Of a DNA stretch of 64,000 bases, positions 33,075-44,719 are shown piece after piece. The stretch comes from Symsagittifera roscoffensis (Eukaryota; Xenacoelomorpha; Acoela; Convolutidae): contig NC_087070.1 of the NCBI RefSeq assembly GCF_963678635.1, forward strand, positions 5,118,539 to 5,182,538, in the 5' to 3' direction. The translations under genes and the position numbers were made by a program. Below the pieces are notes generated by a model. That model saw only the letters and a list, made by a program, of their open reading frames with translations. It ran no database searches and was not told where the DNA came from. How positions within the stretch are numbered: position 1 is the first letter of the stretch; each line of letters starts with the position of its first letter.

Positions 33075-35592
33075 TCATTCCATTGCTTCTCCATCCTGAT
33101 CTTCAGTTTCACTGTCGTCTAGAACTTTTTCCAACATGTCCATGGAGTTGCGGGCTGTCCCCCAACTCTCCTGATCCAACAACCTCGGTTTGCAACAAGG
33201 TAGCAAGTCCACTTTCACCTTTTGCTCACGATTCCTGCAAAAGCTGTTGTGAAGACACAGGCTCACATTCCGTTCTAGGTCAGCTTGTAAGACCTCTCTC
33301 TTTTCATTTTCAGTCACACAAGGTGCTCCAGCTTTTCGCTTCACCGCCGTGGTAACAGCGTTTCGGTGCGTTAAGAATGCTCTTTTATAGGCTCCCGGTC
33401 CTATATCAAGCTGGAAAGATTGATAGGCTTCCGTGTTGCTAGACATATGACGCTTCGCGCGTTCATACATCCATGATGTCATCACTGCATGGAACCAAGG
33501 CATCAATCTTTGCCTTGAAAAAATTCTTTCAATGGCTTTGGGTATTCTCAGAGACTTGCAGGTGGTTCTGAAAAGATCTAAGTTGCGGTTCATCTTTACG
33601 TTGCTTAGCTGCTCAGCTGTCGGCACGGCCGTCTCCTGCTCACTTGTGCCCGCGTTGGCTTCTAACCATCTCACCGCCAGCATGGCACTCACCACCACGA
33701 TCGACACTTGTTGATTTTGATCGGGCAACCCCGGGGAGTACAACTCCTCCATGTCCCACACTAATACTAGATTCCTGCGTTTGGGGTACCACAACGTCTG
33801 CGCCAGGCAGTGGCAAGGATACTCCCCATGGGTCATTAGTATGTTCCTTCGGGTCCGATACCCTGAGGCTCCCAGCAACGGTTCCACTTCCATCATTAGT
33901 CTAAGCACCTCGTCCTTTTCTTCTATGGTGGGGAATTTAGTGGGTAACGCTCCACTCGCTTTCTGCTTCTGGAATTCACTCACATTATCCTCGTTCAATC
34001 TCATGAACTCTTCACCCACTACGTCTTTCAACTCGCCTTCAGATCTCTTCGGGACGGCGCGAATGATCTTTGCCAATAAATCATACGACCTTTCCGACAT
34101 TCTGGCCAGCCTCACGCACTTTGGCACAGGGGAGAGTTGGTCGAACAACACCCATCACCACCATGTGCGTAGGGTATTTACTATTGCAATATGGTGCAGA
34201 GCTCGAAACCACCAGATATCTCGAGTCAGCAGGTCTATGATAGGCCTCACTAACCATCTCACCGCCAGCATGGCACTCACCACCACGATCGACACTTGTT
34301 GATTTTGATCGGGCAACCCCGTGGAGTACAACTCCTCCATGTCCCACACTAATACTAGATTCCTGCGTTTGGGGTACCCGCGTTTGGGGAATTTAGTGGG
34401 TAACGCTCCACTCGCTTTCTGCTTCTGGAATTCACTCACATTATCCTCGTTCAATCTCATGAACTCTTCACCCACTACGTCTTTCAACTCGCCTTCAGAT
34501 CTCTTCGGGACGGCCCGAATGATCTTTGCCAATAAATCATACGACCTTTCCGACATTCTGGCCAGCCTCACGCACTTTGGCACAGGGGAGAGTTGGTCGA
34601 CCAACACCCATCACCACCATGTGCGTAGGGTATTTACTATTGCAATATGGTGCAGAGCTCGAAACCACCAGATATCTCGAGTCAGCAGGTCTATGATAGG
34701 CCTCACTAACCATCTCACCGCCAGCATGGCACTCACCACCACGATCGACACTTGTTGATTTTGATCGGGCAACCCCGTGGAGTACAACTCCTCCATGTCC
34801 CACACTAATACTAGATTCCTGCGTTTGGGGTACCACAACGTCTGCGCCAGGCAGTGGCAAGGATACTCCCCATGGGTCATTAGTATGTTCCTTCGGGTCC
34901 GATACCCTGAGGCTCCCAGCAACGGTTCCACTTCCATCATTATTCTAAGCACCTCGTCCTTTTCTTCTATGGTGGGGAATTTAGTGGGTAACGCTCCACT
35001 CGCTTTCTGCTTCTGGAATTCACTCACATTATCCTCGTTCAATCTCATGAACTCTTCACCCACTACGTCTTTCAACTCGCCTTCAGATCTCTTCGGGACG
35101 GCCCGAATGATCTTTGCCAATAAATCATACGACCTTTCCGACATTCTGGCCAGCCTCACGCACTTTGGCACAGGGGAGAGTTGGTCGACCAACACCCATC
35201 ACCACCATGTGCGTAGGGTATTTACTATTGCAATATGGTGCAGAGCTCGAAACCACCAGATATCTCGAGTCAGCAGGTCTATGATAGGCCTCACTATCCT
35301 TCAAATTCATTTCATTTTCCAGAGCTTCTCGCCAGCCTCCGATCTTCTGCTCTGTCTGTAGTGCTCCAGGGAATACTTCCACACTGAGGGACGTCACTAG
35401 CTCATGGGCACGCTCTAGGTGTTCCAGTGATTCTATCGAGCTCGTCATGCTGCAAAATCCCAAGGCAGTGATCAAGTTTACTTCCGTTACTCCATGACAG
35501 TCCGCAATCAACTCCATTCCACTCTTATCTGACATGCTCAACCTCCCATACAGTTGTGCCAATTGGCGATGCTGCTCGCTCAGCGTAATCAA
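33075..35592 (-). CDS. Element 2 unknown ORF region C, with tandemly repeated segment
   Basis: Long minus-strand frames (358, 194, 155 and 150 codons) encode a protein I do not recognise. A segment starting PVPKCVRLARMSERSYDLL (protein) occurs three times in tandem, starting near 35,195, 34,607 and 34,151; the spacing is about 588 and 456 bases. The three copies are almost identical, so the tandem growth is recent. The composition is that of a soluble, helix-rich protein with no membrane segment. Position last before the 3' LTR would suit an envelope or accessory gene, but no signal peptide or transmembrane helix is seen. Confidence 0.6.
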
Positions 35593-35595
35593 GCA

Positions 35596-37714
35596 CTAAT
35601 CCGAGTTGCATACATGTCCGTCCATTCCACTATTGTGAGCTAGACAGGTGCCCGGTCTCAGCCAGTCACTCGATGTACTTCCCTCGGATGGTTCCGTGGA
35701 TGGGTTGCTCTTCTGCTTCGTTACTCTTCTGGTCAGCAGATGGTGTATCATGGCCAGATCGTGCAAACTCGCGTCATCATCCAAGTCCAACGTAATATGC
35801 GCCGTCATATCCCAGATTGAACCGGCGTTTGGATGTGGACACCAAGAAGGCTTCATGAGTTCCCACATGGTTACAAGGCTGGTTTTCAAGGGACCGTCCC
35901 AAGAACCACAATCAAAACTCACTTGCCCCTTCAGCTCGGGAACCGAGAGTTCGACCACTCGTTCCTCCAAAACAAAACCCAGCTTGGGTTGTTCCACCAT
36001 CAACATGCCAGTTTCCTTGACTCGCTCTAACCAGAAATCGAGTACTATAATTTGTTCATAGTCGAAGTACGCTTCCCTGGCTTCCTCATTCACGAAGGGA
36101 TTATATGCCATACACGGTATGCGGGACACATATTGGAACGACTTCAACTTCCCCAATGTTGCATAGTCTTTCTGTCCCCTGACTGCTTCAATTAATTCCC
36201 GGCTCACTTTCAACTCCTTGTTGGAATACCTTCTCACTTCTTCCAACCTGCGATAGCTCTCCATACCGTCCGACTCCTTGTTTGATATGGCCAGCGGCAT
36301 GTCCTGATATAGCTCCAGGCCATCAACTTCCCCATGCCGAATGGTTTTTATGCATTCTCCCAATACAGGATTAGGGATACGATCCACCACGAACCTTAAG
36401 AAGCAAAGGGCATCCTTACGCTTAGCCCAGGCTATCGCAGAATCGTCTCTAGAAAACAACGTTCGCAGGGCTTCCATCAACTCCAGTTCCTGTTCCTTTG
36501 ATTTCGAGTCGTTGTTGGCTTCATATTCCGCCTTCTTGATTCCCATCAAGCACCAGGCCAATCGTACTTGCAAGTCAGTTCTTGTACATGGATAAGCCAG
36601 GTATGCTGCCACCGTCGCCGGCGCATGCATCGTCTCGTCAAAGTATCTTTGGAGGGCCACACTCCAAGAGATCTCAAGCAGTCTTTCCAGGCCGATTTCG
36701 TTTGCCTCCGAGGACATCACCGTGCCGTATTCTTTCCTGTTCAAGTTGGAGTTCTCCGTCAGCTCCCTCAGATACTCCTGCATGGCTTGCTTCTCGTTCC
36801 AAGCCATCAGGTGCCCTCTCGCAGAATTCCTCACCTTCATCATCTCCACATAACCCCCTGCCGGATCCCCTATGTGGACTGAGTCTGCCACAGTGATTCG
36901 ACTATACTCGACCACGTCGAGTTGTCCCTCCAGCTTCATCCGGGCCATGTTGGTTCGCGAGGTCTTATAATCATCAAATCCTCCAGTTCCACACTGACTG
37001 ATGACCTCCATTTCCAACTTAGTATCCGCCAGAGTCCGTGCTTTTTCTTTGACCTCGTGGCCGTTGTGGTCAAACCTGCCAATATCATACGGGGTATCAG
37101 GTTCTCTTTTTCTCCCCCGGCCAGCATCGCACCATCTCCTTGCCCACTTTCGCCTGAATGAGCTACTCCTGCCAAGGAGGCCACCACTGTGCTGGCTTTT
37201 GACTTCACCACTTTCTGGTTCACGGCTCTGCTTCCTGTCTTTCCCTTCAACCGCTTCAGCCCTTTTTTTTAGCTCGTCTGACGGGTAACTTTCTCGTGAT
37301 CTGCTGATCATCGGCACTGTCCTCTGTAACTGACTCGGTCAGAACATCAGACTCTACGGAGTTCATTATTTTCTCTAGAACCTCGCGCATGATGGGTTGG
37401 TTTAATCCCACCTTCATTATGGACTGCGTCCCGTATCTGCGTATCACGTCCCATATCCTCTCCATGAAAGTCACTGGGTTCCAGGTTACTCCCGTCTCAC
37501 GTTCAAGTTCACTCTGGTATCTTTCCCACTCCTCTTCCGGTAGCGTGCTCAGGAAAGACACCCTCATATTCTCCTCAATCTTCCTCCTCCTTGGTGACTC
37601 ATGGAGCAGTTTTTGTAGGTCCCTCCTCCGGTAGTCCATTGCCAGACTTATTGGTTCCACTGGGGATAAGCTGGCCGGCGCCTCTTTTGTAGACTTCCTC
37701 GTCGTCGCCTTCAC
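35596..37714 (-). CDS. Element 2 unknown ORF region B
   Basis: Minus-strand frames of 573 and 152 codons. The N-terminal portion is basic and Ser/Arg-rich (SSSFRRKWARRW). The remainder looks globular, with many Trp, Tyr and Leu (ALQRYFDETMHAPATVAAYL; FVVDRIPNPVLGECIKTI). No family recognised. The base composition is more GC-rich than the surrounding intergenic DNA and nearly stop-free over about 2 kb, which supports real past coding use. Confidence 0.6.
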
Positions 37715-38534
37715 TAAACTGGTATTCCAGCAAGTCTCTCTCCAACGCCCCTAAGTCCTCTCCATAGTCCTCTCCATACGGTTTCTCTCCCTTTCCCTCC
37801 ATGTGATCTTCGTCCTGGTCCATCAGCTCGTCGTCGTTCGCATCAGGTTTTGGCTTAGGTCCCGAAGGGCCCTGTCGCATATCCATGCCCGAATCCGACT
37901 GCGCCGGTACGGTCAGGTCCCCTGCGTTATAGAACAACTCCTCGTCCACTAGAAATTCAACCGACTCCTCGCCATGTGGCGCCAGATCGTCTACCGTTAT
38001 GTACGTGCCTCCTCTGCACTCTTTTGCCACTTCCAGGATTACTACCTTCACTTCTCCTGACCACTTCAACCTTGACAGATCATCTGCAGGTGCATACACA
38101 TCATTCCACACCTCAGTCGAGACCTCTGGTCTCCTGGAAGGGGGTGCCTTGATTTTCTTTCGGCTCCAGGCATCGAGGAAAATGAAATCAAATGTGTGCA
38201 TGGCTGCAGCGTTCCAGCTGATGAACCGCGGCTCCATCCCTCCACTCCATTTCAGCATTCTTTTTTCTGCATCACGAGCCGCTCCAATGCGAGGGGCAAT
38301 GGCAGGCGATGTGACTCCAACAACATCCTCATTATCGGCGGGTATCGAGGGCATTGGTCCTGCAGCGGCCTGGACCCGGAAAGCCACGCTTGCTGGTTCT
38401 CTTTCACGTGTGCGTAGGCCTCTGGCAAAAGTGGGACCCTCATTGCCTCTCCTGAATCCTTCACCACTGGTCGCAGATTCCAAAACTTCGGATTGAACTG
38501 GACATGGGAAAGGTCCTCGCGGCCCATTCGGCAC
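37599..38534 (-). CDS. Element 2 unknown ORF with acidic tail
   Basis: 311 codons on the minus strand. The middle part looks globular (FISWNAAAMHTFDFIFLDAW; GEVKVVILEVAKECRGGTYI). The C-terminal third is acidic and includes KGEKPYGEDYGEDLG. A related word, KYKPYGEDFVIDR, occurs in the macro-bearing ORF of the same element, and FAKPYGQEPGEYSRDY near 40,450. No known domain. Confidence 0.55.
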   Translation of the reverse strand: MPNGPRGPFPCPVQSEVLESATSGEGFRRGNEGPTFARGLRTREREPASVAFRVQAAAGPMPSIPADNEDVVGVTSPAIAPRIGAARDAEKRMLKWSGGMEPRFISWNAAAMHTFDFIFLDAWSRKKIKAPPSRRPEVSTEVWNDVYAPADDLSRLKWSGEVKVVILEVAKECRGGTYITVDDLAPHGEESVEFLVDEELFYNAGDLTVPAQSDSGMDMRQGPSGPKPKPDANDDELMDQDEDHMEGKGEKPYGEDYGEDLGALERDLLEYQFSEGDDEEVYKRGAGQLIPSGTNKSGNGLPEEGPTKTAP

Positions 38535-40873
38535 TTAAAGTTGTTGTTGAAGTCCATCAACACCCAACCCGGCTCTGCTATTCTTGCAAATAGCCTATCG
38601 TCGCTGGCTAACCCTCTTAGCTCCTTCTGTTCCACCCAATTCAGCACGGAGCAATCCACTACCGAAACTAGGTTTACATACAACACCGAGTTCCTGTATG
38701 CCTTTACTTGTACATCGGGGAACGCAAATGACATCACGGATCCATAAACCACCGTGACGAACTCCCGTAGTCCATGAATCAAAGCCAGCGGATCGATCCG
38801 CATCATGACAGCCAGATCCGTCAGCAAGGGCATGCCACAGTACTGCTTACATTCACCCGCATCCGTCGCCACCTTATCCTCTCCTGTGATGCTCCTGTTC
38901 TGTTGCAGGAGATATTGGGGCAAGAGGATCCTCCAGTCCTTTATATTTTTGAGCGAGGCAGTTTCCAACTGCGCGTTGAATTCACGACTCGTTCCCTGAA
39001 GTTGTTCTGGGTAGCGCAATAGCACGAGCAGATCGCCCAACCGACCATACGTCATAGCGATCAGGGTGAGGAGCCCGTCCAATCTCAGGTCTGTCAAAGC
39101 TTGGGTGAAGAGATTCGAAGGTCACTTCACGAAATTCTCGTGACCAAATGTCACATACAAGGCTAATATCAGGCCACTCGACAGCTTCCGGATATCCTTG
39201 ACAAAGCTCGCGATCAGGTTCCGGGATGCCCTCGGGTAGCATGTTGACAAGAAGGATGGCGTCCATCCCACTCCCATTCAACCCAAGATAGCGTCTGATC
39301 GCTCGTATTGTGCCCTCGTGGCCAAAATAACGGCTTGGAATTTGTCCAATGACATCGTGTTCACGTCCTGCATCAATTGCAACATCATGCCCCCGGCTAA
39401 CTCCCTCTCGTTAAGTAAGTTCTTCAGATACGCGTGTATCTCCTTGATTACCGCCGGTGCATGCTTGAACGCGTCTTCTCCCAAGGTACACAATCTCGTT
39501 GACAAGTACAACCATGCGTTGGTGTGTGGCTTCGTACGCAAAGCGAACGCCATGAGATCCTCTTCCGCCGATGTCATATTTTTTCTAACCGTCCTCCCCT
39601 GCTCATTCTCCGCGTGATCTAATTGTCTGAACCAGAGATAATCAGCCACCTGTTGTACTAACAAGTGATCGTTATCTACACCTGGCCTCAATTTCAGTAA
39701 TCTGGCGAAGTTGGACATCTCCAACCCCAGGACTTCATCCAGCACCAACCGAGTTGTGCTACGATCCTTGAATCCCTGTATGGCATTAGAAATGTCAGCC
39801 CAAATGGCAGGAAGCTCGGATCCGGATGGGTAGTAGTTGTTGGGGTCCACCGTTCTATTTGGCGCGGGTATTATGAATCGGGCTGAATCTTCGCTCTGCT
39901 ATCGTTTTGACCATTGTGTACACAAACTGAAGGGGTTCTGGCAATGTGGCGTACCCCGGTGATAACACAAAGACAACCTTCACCACATTCTGAGTGAAGC
40001 GTTGTCGTACTGATGCTTCTACGTCAGCCATGGGTGAGAACAATGTCATTATAGCCTCTCCTATGACCTCATTGCTCGGGATCGACCCATCCGTAAGACG
40101 AGACAACAACCCTATACTCTGCAGGTGGTCATTCGAGCCTGCAACCACTATCACCTGCGGCTCCATGCTGACTACCCTTCGCACAGTTATCATCATGCCT
40201 GCTGATTGTCCCCAGTCCAACTTAGGGGCCGTCAAGAAAATCACATCGGGCCAAAAGAGAGAACGGGCGTGTAGAGGTAATCCGAACTGGCCACTATCAG
40301 ATATTTGGCAGCCTTCATATCCAAGGGATCATAGGCGGCAAAAAGGCTGTTACCGACTGGTGCCATCAGTCCTACATATCTCTTGTCGTCTCATTCCACC
40401 GAGGTCGCTCGGGGATAGTCTCTCGAATATTCACCAGGCTCCTGGCCGTATGGTTTAGCGAACTGCCTGTACATCTTGTGATGCTTGTTGTTAGGCGTAT
40501 TCTCTGCCAGAAACTTACCCTTCGTAGCAGTTGGTGTCAGTTCTCTGGCTCTCCGACGGACTTCCGTGAGAGATCGTGTCTTCAAGTGTCCAGTGGTATT
40601 TCCTGAGGCAATCCATTAAGGTCCACGAACCTGAGCGTAGTCGGGCGAGCTGAACTGTTCCTGTCCCGCTAACAACCAATCCACGCCCGGTATTCGATAC
40701 AATCGCGACACTGTGGGACCCTCTAAACCGATCATCTTCCTTGCATCCTCCCGGCACGTCAGTGTGTTCATGTTCAACTTCGCCGACATGTCTGTCTTAT
40801 ATTGTCCCCAACCGCTGGGATCTGGACGGTTCCAAAGCAGCACACTGTTTGGTTCAACTCCCTCCGTCGGCAC
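38252..40873 (-). CDS. Element 2 unknown ORF region A with a second SGNH-like segment
   Basis: A run of minus-strand frames. Near 40,100-40,150 the word QVIVVAGSNDHLQSIGLL carries a G-x-N-D block, as in SGNH hydrolases (block III), preceded by hydrophobic strands. After it come words of a globular protein (GSELPAIWADISNAIQGF; LEMSNFARLLKLRPGVDNDH). A further frame covers 38,252-39,097 (NSVLYVNLVSVVDCSVLNW). I cannot name the protein. The SGNH hint rests on one block plus predicted strands and is weaker than that at 41-42.9 kb. Confidence 0.5.
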
Positions 40874-41036
40874 GGCGCTCGTCGATTTCCTGTTGTCGAA
40901 GCAGGAGTTGCTGCAGCAGGCGTGTCATTCCTCCTAGACACGGTCTGGGAGCTAATCCGGTTCTGATCAACCGATCTGCCAAGTCGGATCTCCAACGGTT
41001 GAGTTCTGGGAGGAGGGGCAGTCCCCAACCTCGCTC

Positions 41037-42866
41037 TCACATCTGAGCTTGGTGTGACGGGAGCAGCTGCACCCGTTTCCCTTGGCAGGGGCCCGAGGCG
41101 ATTGGCGAGTGATTCTGGCACGTTACCCCCACTCTACCTCCTCCAGTCGAACTGGTCCGAGCCAGTGAGCTAGTTGTCCTCAATTCTTGCTCCATTTCCC
41201 TCAACTGCGTCTGGAACACGTCGTTTATCCAGAGCCTCCCTTGCTGGGTGTTGAAATGTATGCCATCCCTGGTGAGTGCGAGGTGATCGATCATGCACAG
41301 CATGTTTTCCAGATCCATGAGTCGCAGCTCACTGGGGTTGCTCCGCACCAGACTGCGAGTCATCTCGTTTCACCGGGTCACGTTACCATTCATAAAATCC
41401 GCAACCGGCGTGCCCACCTCCGGGTTCTGTGGTATCGTGCATAGAACCACGAGTCTGGGTCTGTACTTCTCCTTCAGCTCATTCAGAAGGCAGACCAGTA
41501 GGGGTTCCCAATTGCTCTCTGGAGTTACAGGGGCCCTCGAAACATCATTAGACCCAGGCATTATCACCAACGTGTCTAAGTGATCCTCTCCCTGGAACTC
41601 TACATTTTGATGACTTGAGCCACGGAAGCGCCTCCAAAAGATAGGACAGTAGTCTGCCCGTTGACAAAGATCTCGTTTAGATCCCTCACTAAACTGTCCC
41701 CTATAACCAAATGGCGACTCGCTGAGGGAATTGCCTGGTTGCTTATGGCAGGGTTCCAGCCCATGCCATTCAAACAAGCATGAGGATGCTCCGTGGCCAC
41801 TTGCACGAACCGTTAGATTCTTTCTAATATCAACCATGCGAGATTTCTGAACCGTCCCGTCATGCGCGGTCCCTGCTGGTACTACAGTTCGGGGTGTTCT
41901 CTCTGAGCTGCTCGAAGAACGATCAAAGCGTTGGGAAGGGACGACCCTACCCAGCGTCCGGCTAGTGGTCCTATTGATCTCGTTCATAGCTGCTCTGGCT
42001 ACCTGATGGAACAACTCCTGGAACTGAGGAGCGAGATAGGTGTCCGAGGGGTCCGGTATCGTATTTCTCGGGTTGGGAGCAGACTGTGATGTCTGCTGAG
42101 GAGCCTCGGGCTCTCTCGGTGCGCACAGCTCCTGTGCCCTCGTCCTGGGACGTGTGTCCCTGGATGCCTCCGAGGAGTTCATCGTAGCCAGAACCTCCGG
42201 TGACACTCGACTCACCCTCGCCATACATAGTTCCTTCAGATGTTTTATCTCCTCGTCCTTGTAAGCTATTTGCAGGTCTTCAAACTTCTTCTTCCATTCG
42301 TCCCTTTCTCGAGATATTGCCCTGTACTCCTGCAGCTTGGCACACAGCTCGTTCTGATCCCTTTCTCTCTTTTCCAAGGTCTCGATCGTCTCCGAGGTCT
42401 GTATCTCGATCTCGCTCACCTTCACTCTCTTGAGAGGAGGAGCAGCTGTTGGAGAGTCTACTGAGTGTGACGGGCCCCTCCCATCACGTAGTCTTTTAAC
42501 TCCGATGCGCGGCTGCGCAGGCTGAATAGGTAGGGGCATCTCACCTAGCCGGTGATCCCTCTGCTCGCCTAGTCCCGGCTCACGAGCCAAGTCGTGTCCA
42601 GGCATTTCTCCTCGGCGCCATCTCATCAATCGATTTCGACCTCTCTCGGCGGTCCCGGACTCACCGAAGGCCAGCATCAACACCACTTCCGTGAGGCGAT
42701 TCCCTCGACCCTCTCGTCCCAACGCGTTGAGGAGCGCGACCACAAACATTGCCAATCCCGGGTCTTCTCGTGTAAAGTCACAATCAATCAGCCTCTGATA
42801 GATCTCGTCTAGAGTCCCTCCTAGACTCGCTGAGAGAAATTCCATTAATTCATTCGTGTCGCCCAT
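41037..42866 (-). CDS. Element 2 SGNH/GDSL-hydrolase-like ORF
   Basis: The minus strand begins MGDTNELMEFLSASLGGT. It has a coiled-coil-like stretch at residues about 160-215 (KRERDQNELCAKLQEYR) and a disordered Ser/Arg/Pro region. The C-terminal part carries the SGNH blocks in order: LVIGDSLVRDL (catalytic GDS, block I), VIMPGSNDVS (GxND, block III) and LTRDGIHFNTQQGRLWINDV (DxxH, block V). SGNH proteins are usually esterases or acetylhydrolases. Esterase-type domains are known from ORF1 of CR1-type LINEs, but I know of no standard LTR-element gene of this kind. The ORF lies downstream of pol in the position of an additional gene. Confidence 0.75.
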
Positions 42867-43325
42867 TTCTATCGTGTTGATTTTCTTCGTCGATTTCTTT
42901 CCGGTTTGTTGGGTTCAATAAACAAGATTTGCTTAATCAAGATCTAAAAAGCAAGTCACTACTTAAAACCATCATTTCTTGCGGTCCCATTTTCAGGATA
43001 AAACATCAGTCACATCTTTTTTTTTTGAAACGATTCATTGAAATTTTTCTTCGTTGATGATTTAAAACTTATCACCAAGGTGGATCGTCCACCTTCAACC
43101 TTATCGAGGTAACACGAATGAGTGCTGTCACCTTCACTACCTGGAGTGTTCCAGGTCTTTCAGGACACAAACATCACGTAAAACATACCCTAACAATAAC
43201 ATAACATATAAACATCTTATATCTACATTATTACCAAAGAACATAATCCCTAGTAGCTAACCTAACTCAATCCTAATCTCTATAAAGTGGACTTAATAAA
43301 AACCACTTATCGCCGAATGCAACTC
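42867..43325 (-). other. Element 2, non-coding gap between pol region and SGNH-like ORF
   Basis: About 460 AT-richer bases with no open frame, in the middle of otherwise coding-like sequence. It could hold a splice acceptor or promoter for the downstream ORFs. CAATAAACAAG near 42,917 and the palindromic GGTGGATCGTCCACC near 43,078 are the only notable words. It does not match the LTR. Confidence 0.45.
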
Positions 43326-44638
43326 CTAGCATATGCTCAGATAGTAATTTTTATGTAAGTAAACCTCTATGTCAGTTTCTGAAAATATCACGTGTACAAG
43401 GGCGTACAATTCTCTCGGATGTAGCTTTCCCCTATTGGGATCATAGACTGGTAACGAGAGAGAGGTTACTCCTCTCTCAACCAGAAAATCCCTAAGTCGA
43501 GTCAAGGCCAATACCAAGCTCTCTGGATCTACGTGTTGCCTATCAGTGGCCTTAGTAACCAGGAAACACAAATTTTTCCCTGGTATCTGTGATACAACAG
43601 GGGCAGCGCTATCATCCCTCCCACATCAGGCCTCTGTTTCCATAAAAACTCGATATTCTTATACTCTCTTTTGAAGTCAGCCGCTAGTACTGTGTTGAAG
43701 CTTACGTCCGCGGTTATCGCTATAGCGCATGTACGTTCCGTGAGTATGAAATCGCTGTCTGTTATGACGATATTGTTTGAATAATGGTTCGGTAGGTCAA
43801 AATAAGATTCAGAAATTTGTCCAAAAGGTGGTTTTTTAGCGTTCTCGCCCTCCGTCTTCAGTTCTCCGGTTTCTCTTGCCAATTTTAATTTTTTAATGAT
43901 CAAGTTTTTGGTGTGGGTGAGTCCTACCCCCACTCCCCGGACAAAAATATCCATCGACGTCCCCGTTGATCGCCCAAAGTCGAGCAGATCGAGGTTGGAT
44001 TGCGGAACGCGTAGAGGGCCATCTGGAGCGACCCAGTTGGATTCGGTATTGTCATGGCTGACGTATTTGATGCCGTCTTTATCGACCTCCTGAATCGTCA
44101 AGATTGTCTCTTTAGGATCTGTCGGCAGATCGTGGAGCCATTCGAGCACTCGCAAGTTCGTTAATTCTTGCTCATGAGTCTGATCCACCTCTGGTTCGAA
44201 CTCTACTTCTGGTTCAGAGCGATCGTCTATCCAATCTTGATCCATGTCATTCACCAAGTCGATCTCTCTTGCCACCGCTACTTCATCTAGTCCCTTCAGC
44301 GACTCCATCATATCACTTAAAACTATCCTGTCTATGACGAAATCCTCGCCATACGGTTTGTACTTCTTCTTATCCCTTCCCGTCTTGCTCTGGCGTGTCT
44401 CCATGGTGAGAGGAAAGTCAGGTTGTATTCCTTTGTCAATTTCAGTCTGTTCTGGGCAGTCCCAGTCCTCTTCGGCATAAGGTAGAGTTTCGTCATCCAC
44501 CTCTACTCGCTCGGTCAACTCTAGGTCCAGTGGTAGATCGCAATTATCCATCACCTGATTTCCGTCGTTTTTGTCGCGAGTACCTCTTTCATTCACGTTA
44601 CAAGCAGGATCCACTATCAAATAGTCTCTCTCTTGCAT
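43326..44638 (-). CDS. Element 2 post-integrase ORF ending in a diverged macro-like domain
   Basis: Minus strand. The first 200 codons are acidic spacer (EVEFEPEVDQTHEQELTNL; KYKPYGEDFVIDR). The final part, about 43,330-43,780, follows the order of a TARG1-like macro domain. RTCAIAITADVSFNTVLAAD stands where 'AHCIS.DC.MGAGIA' would be. FLVTKATDRQHVDPESLVLA matches 'LITK...HKPTYENLQKS'. LRDFLVERGVTSLSLPVYD matches 'MKSHCLKNGVTDLSMPRI', and FSETDIEVYLH matches the last strand. It is much more diverged than the domain in element 1, yet sits at the same place, after integrase. Confidence 0.65.
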
Positions 44639-44719
44639 GTCCGCTGGGATACATCAGTCCTCTGATGAGGCATTGTGCGGTTTGATGTTTTCGTAATAAG
44701 CTGCTCTTCCTGTGCTCAG

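Noticed and set aside
33083-42812. Plus-strand frames across 33-43 kb
   Set aside because: They overlap longer minus-strand frames of element 2, have Ser/Pro/Leu-rich shadow composition and no motifs.
44640-44700. Possible hammerhead ribozyme (CTGATGAG) in element 2
   Set aside because: The CTGATGAG word is followed by CGTAA instead of CGAAA, and the bases between do not form a stable helix II.
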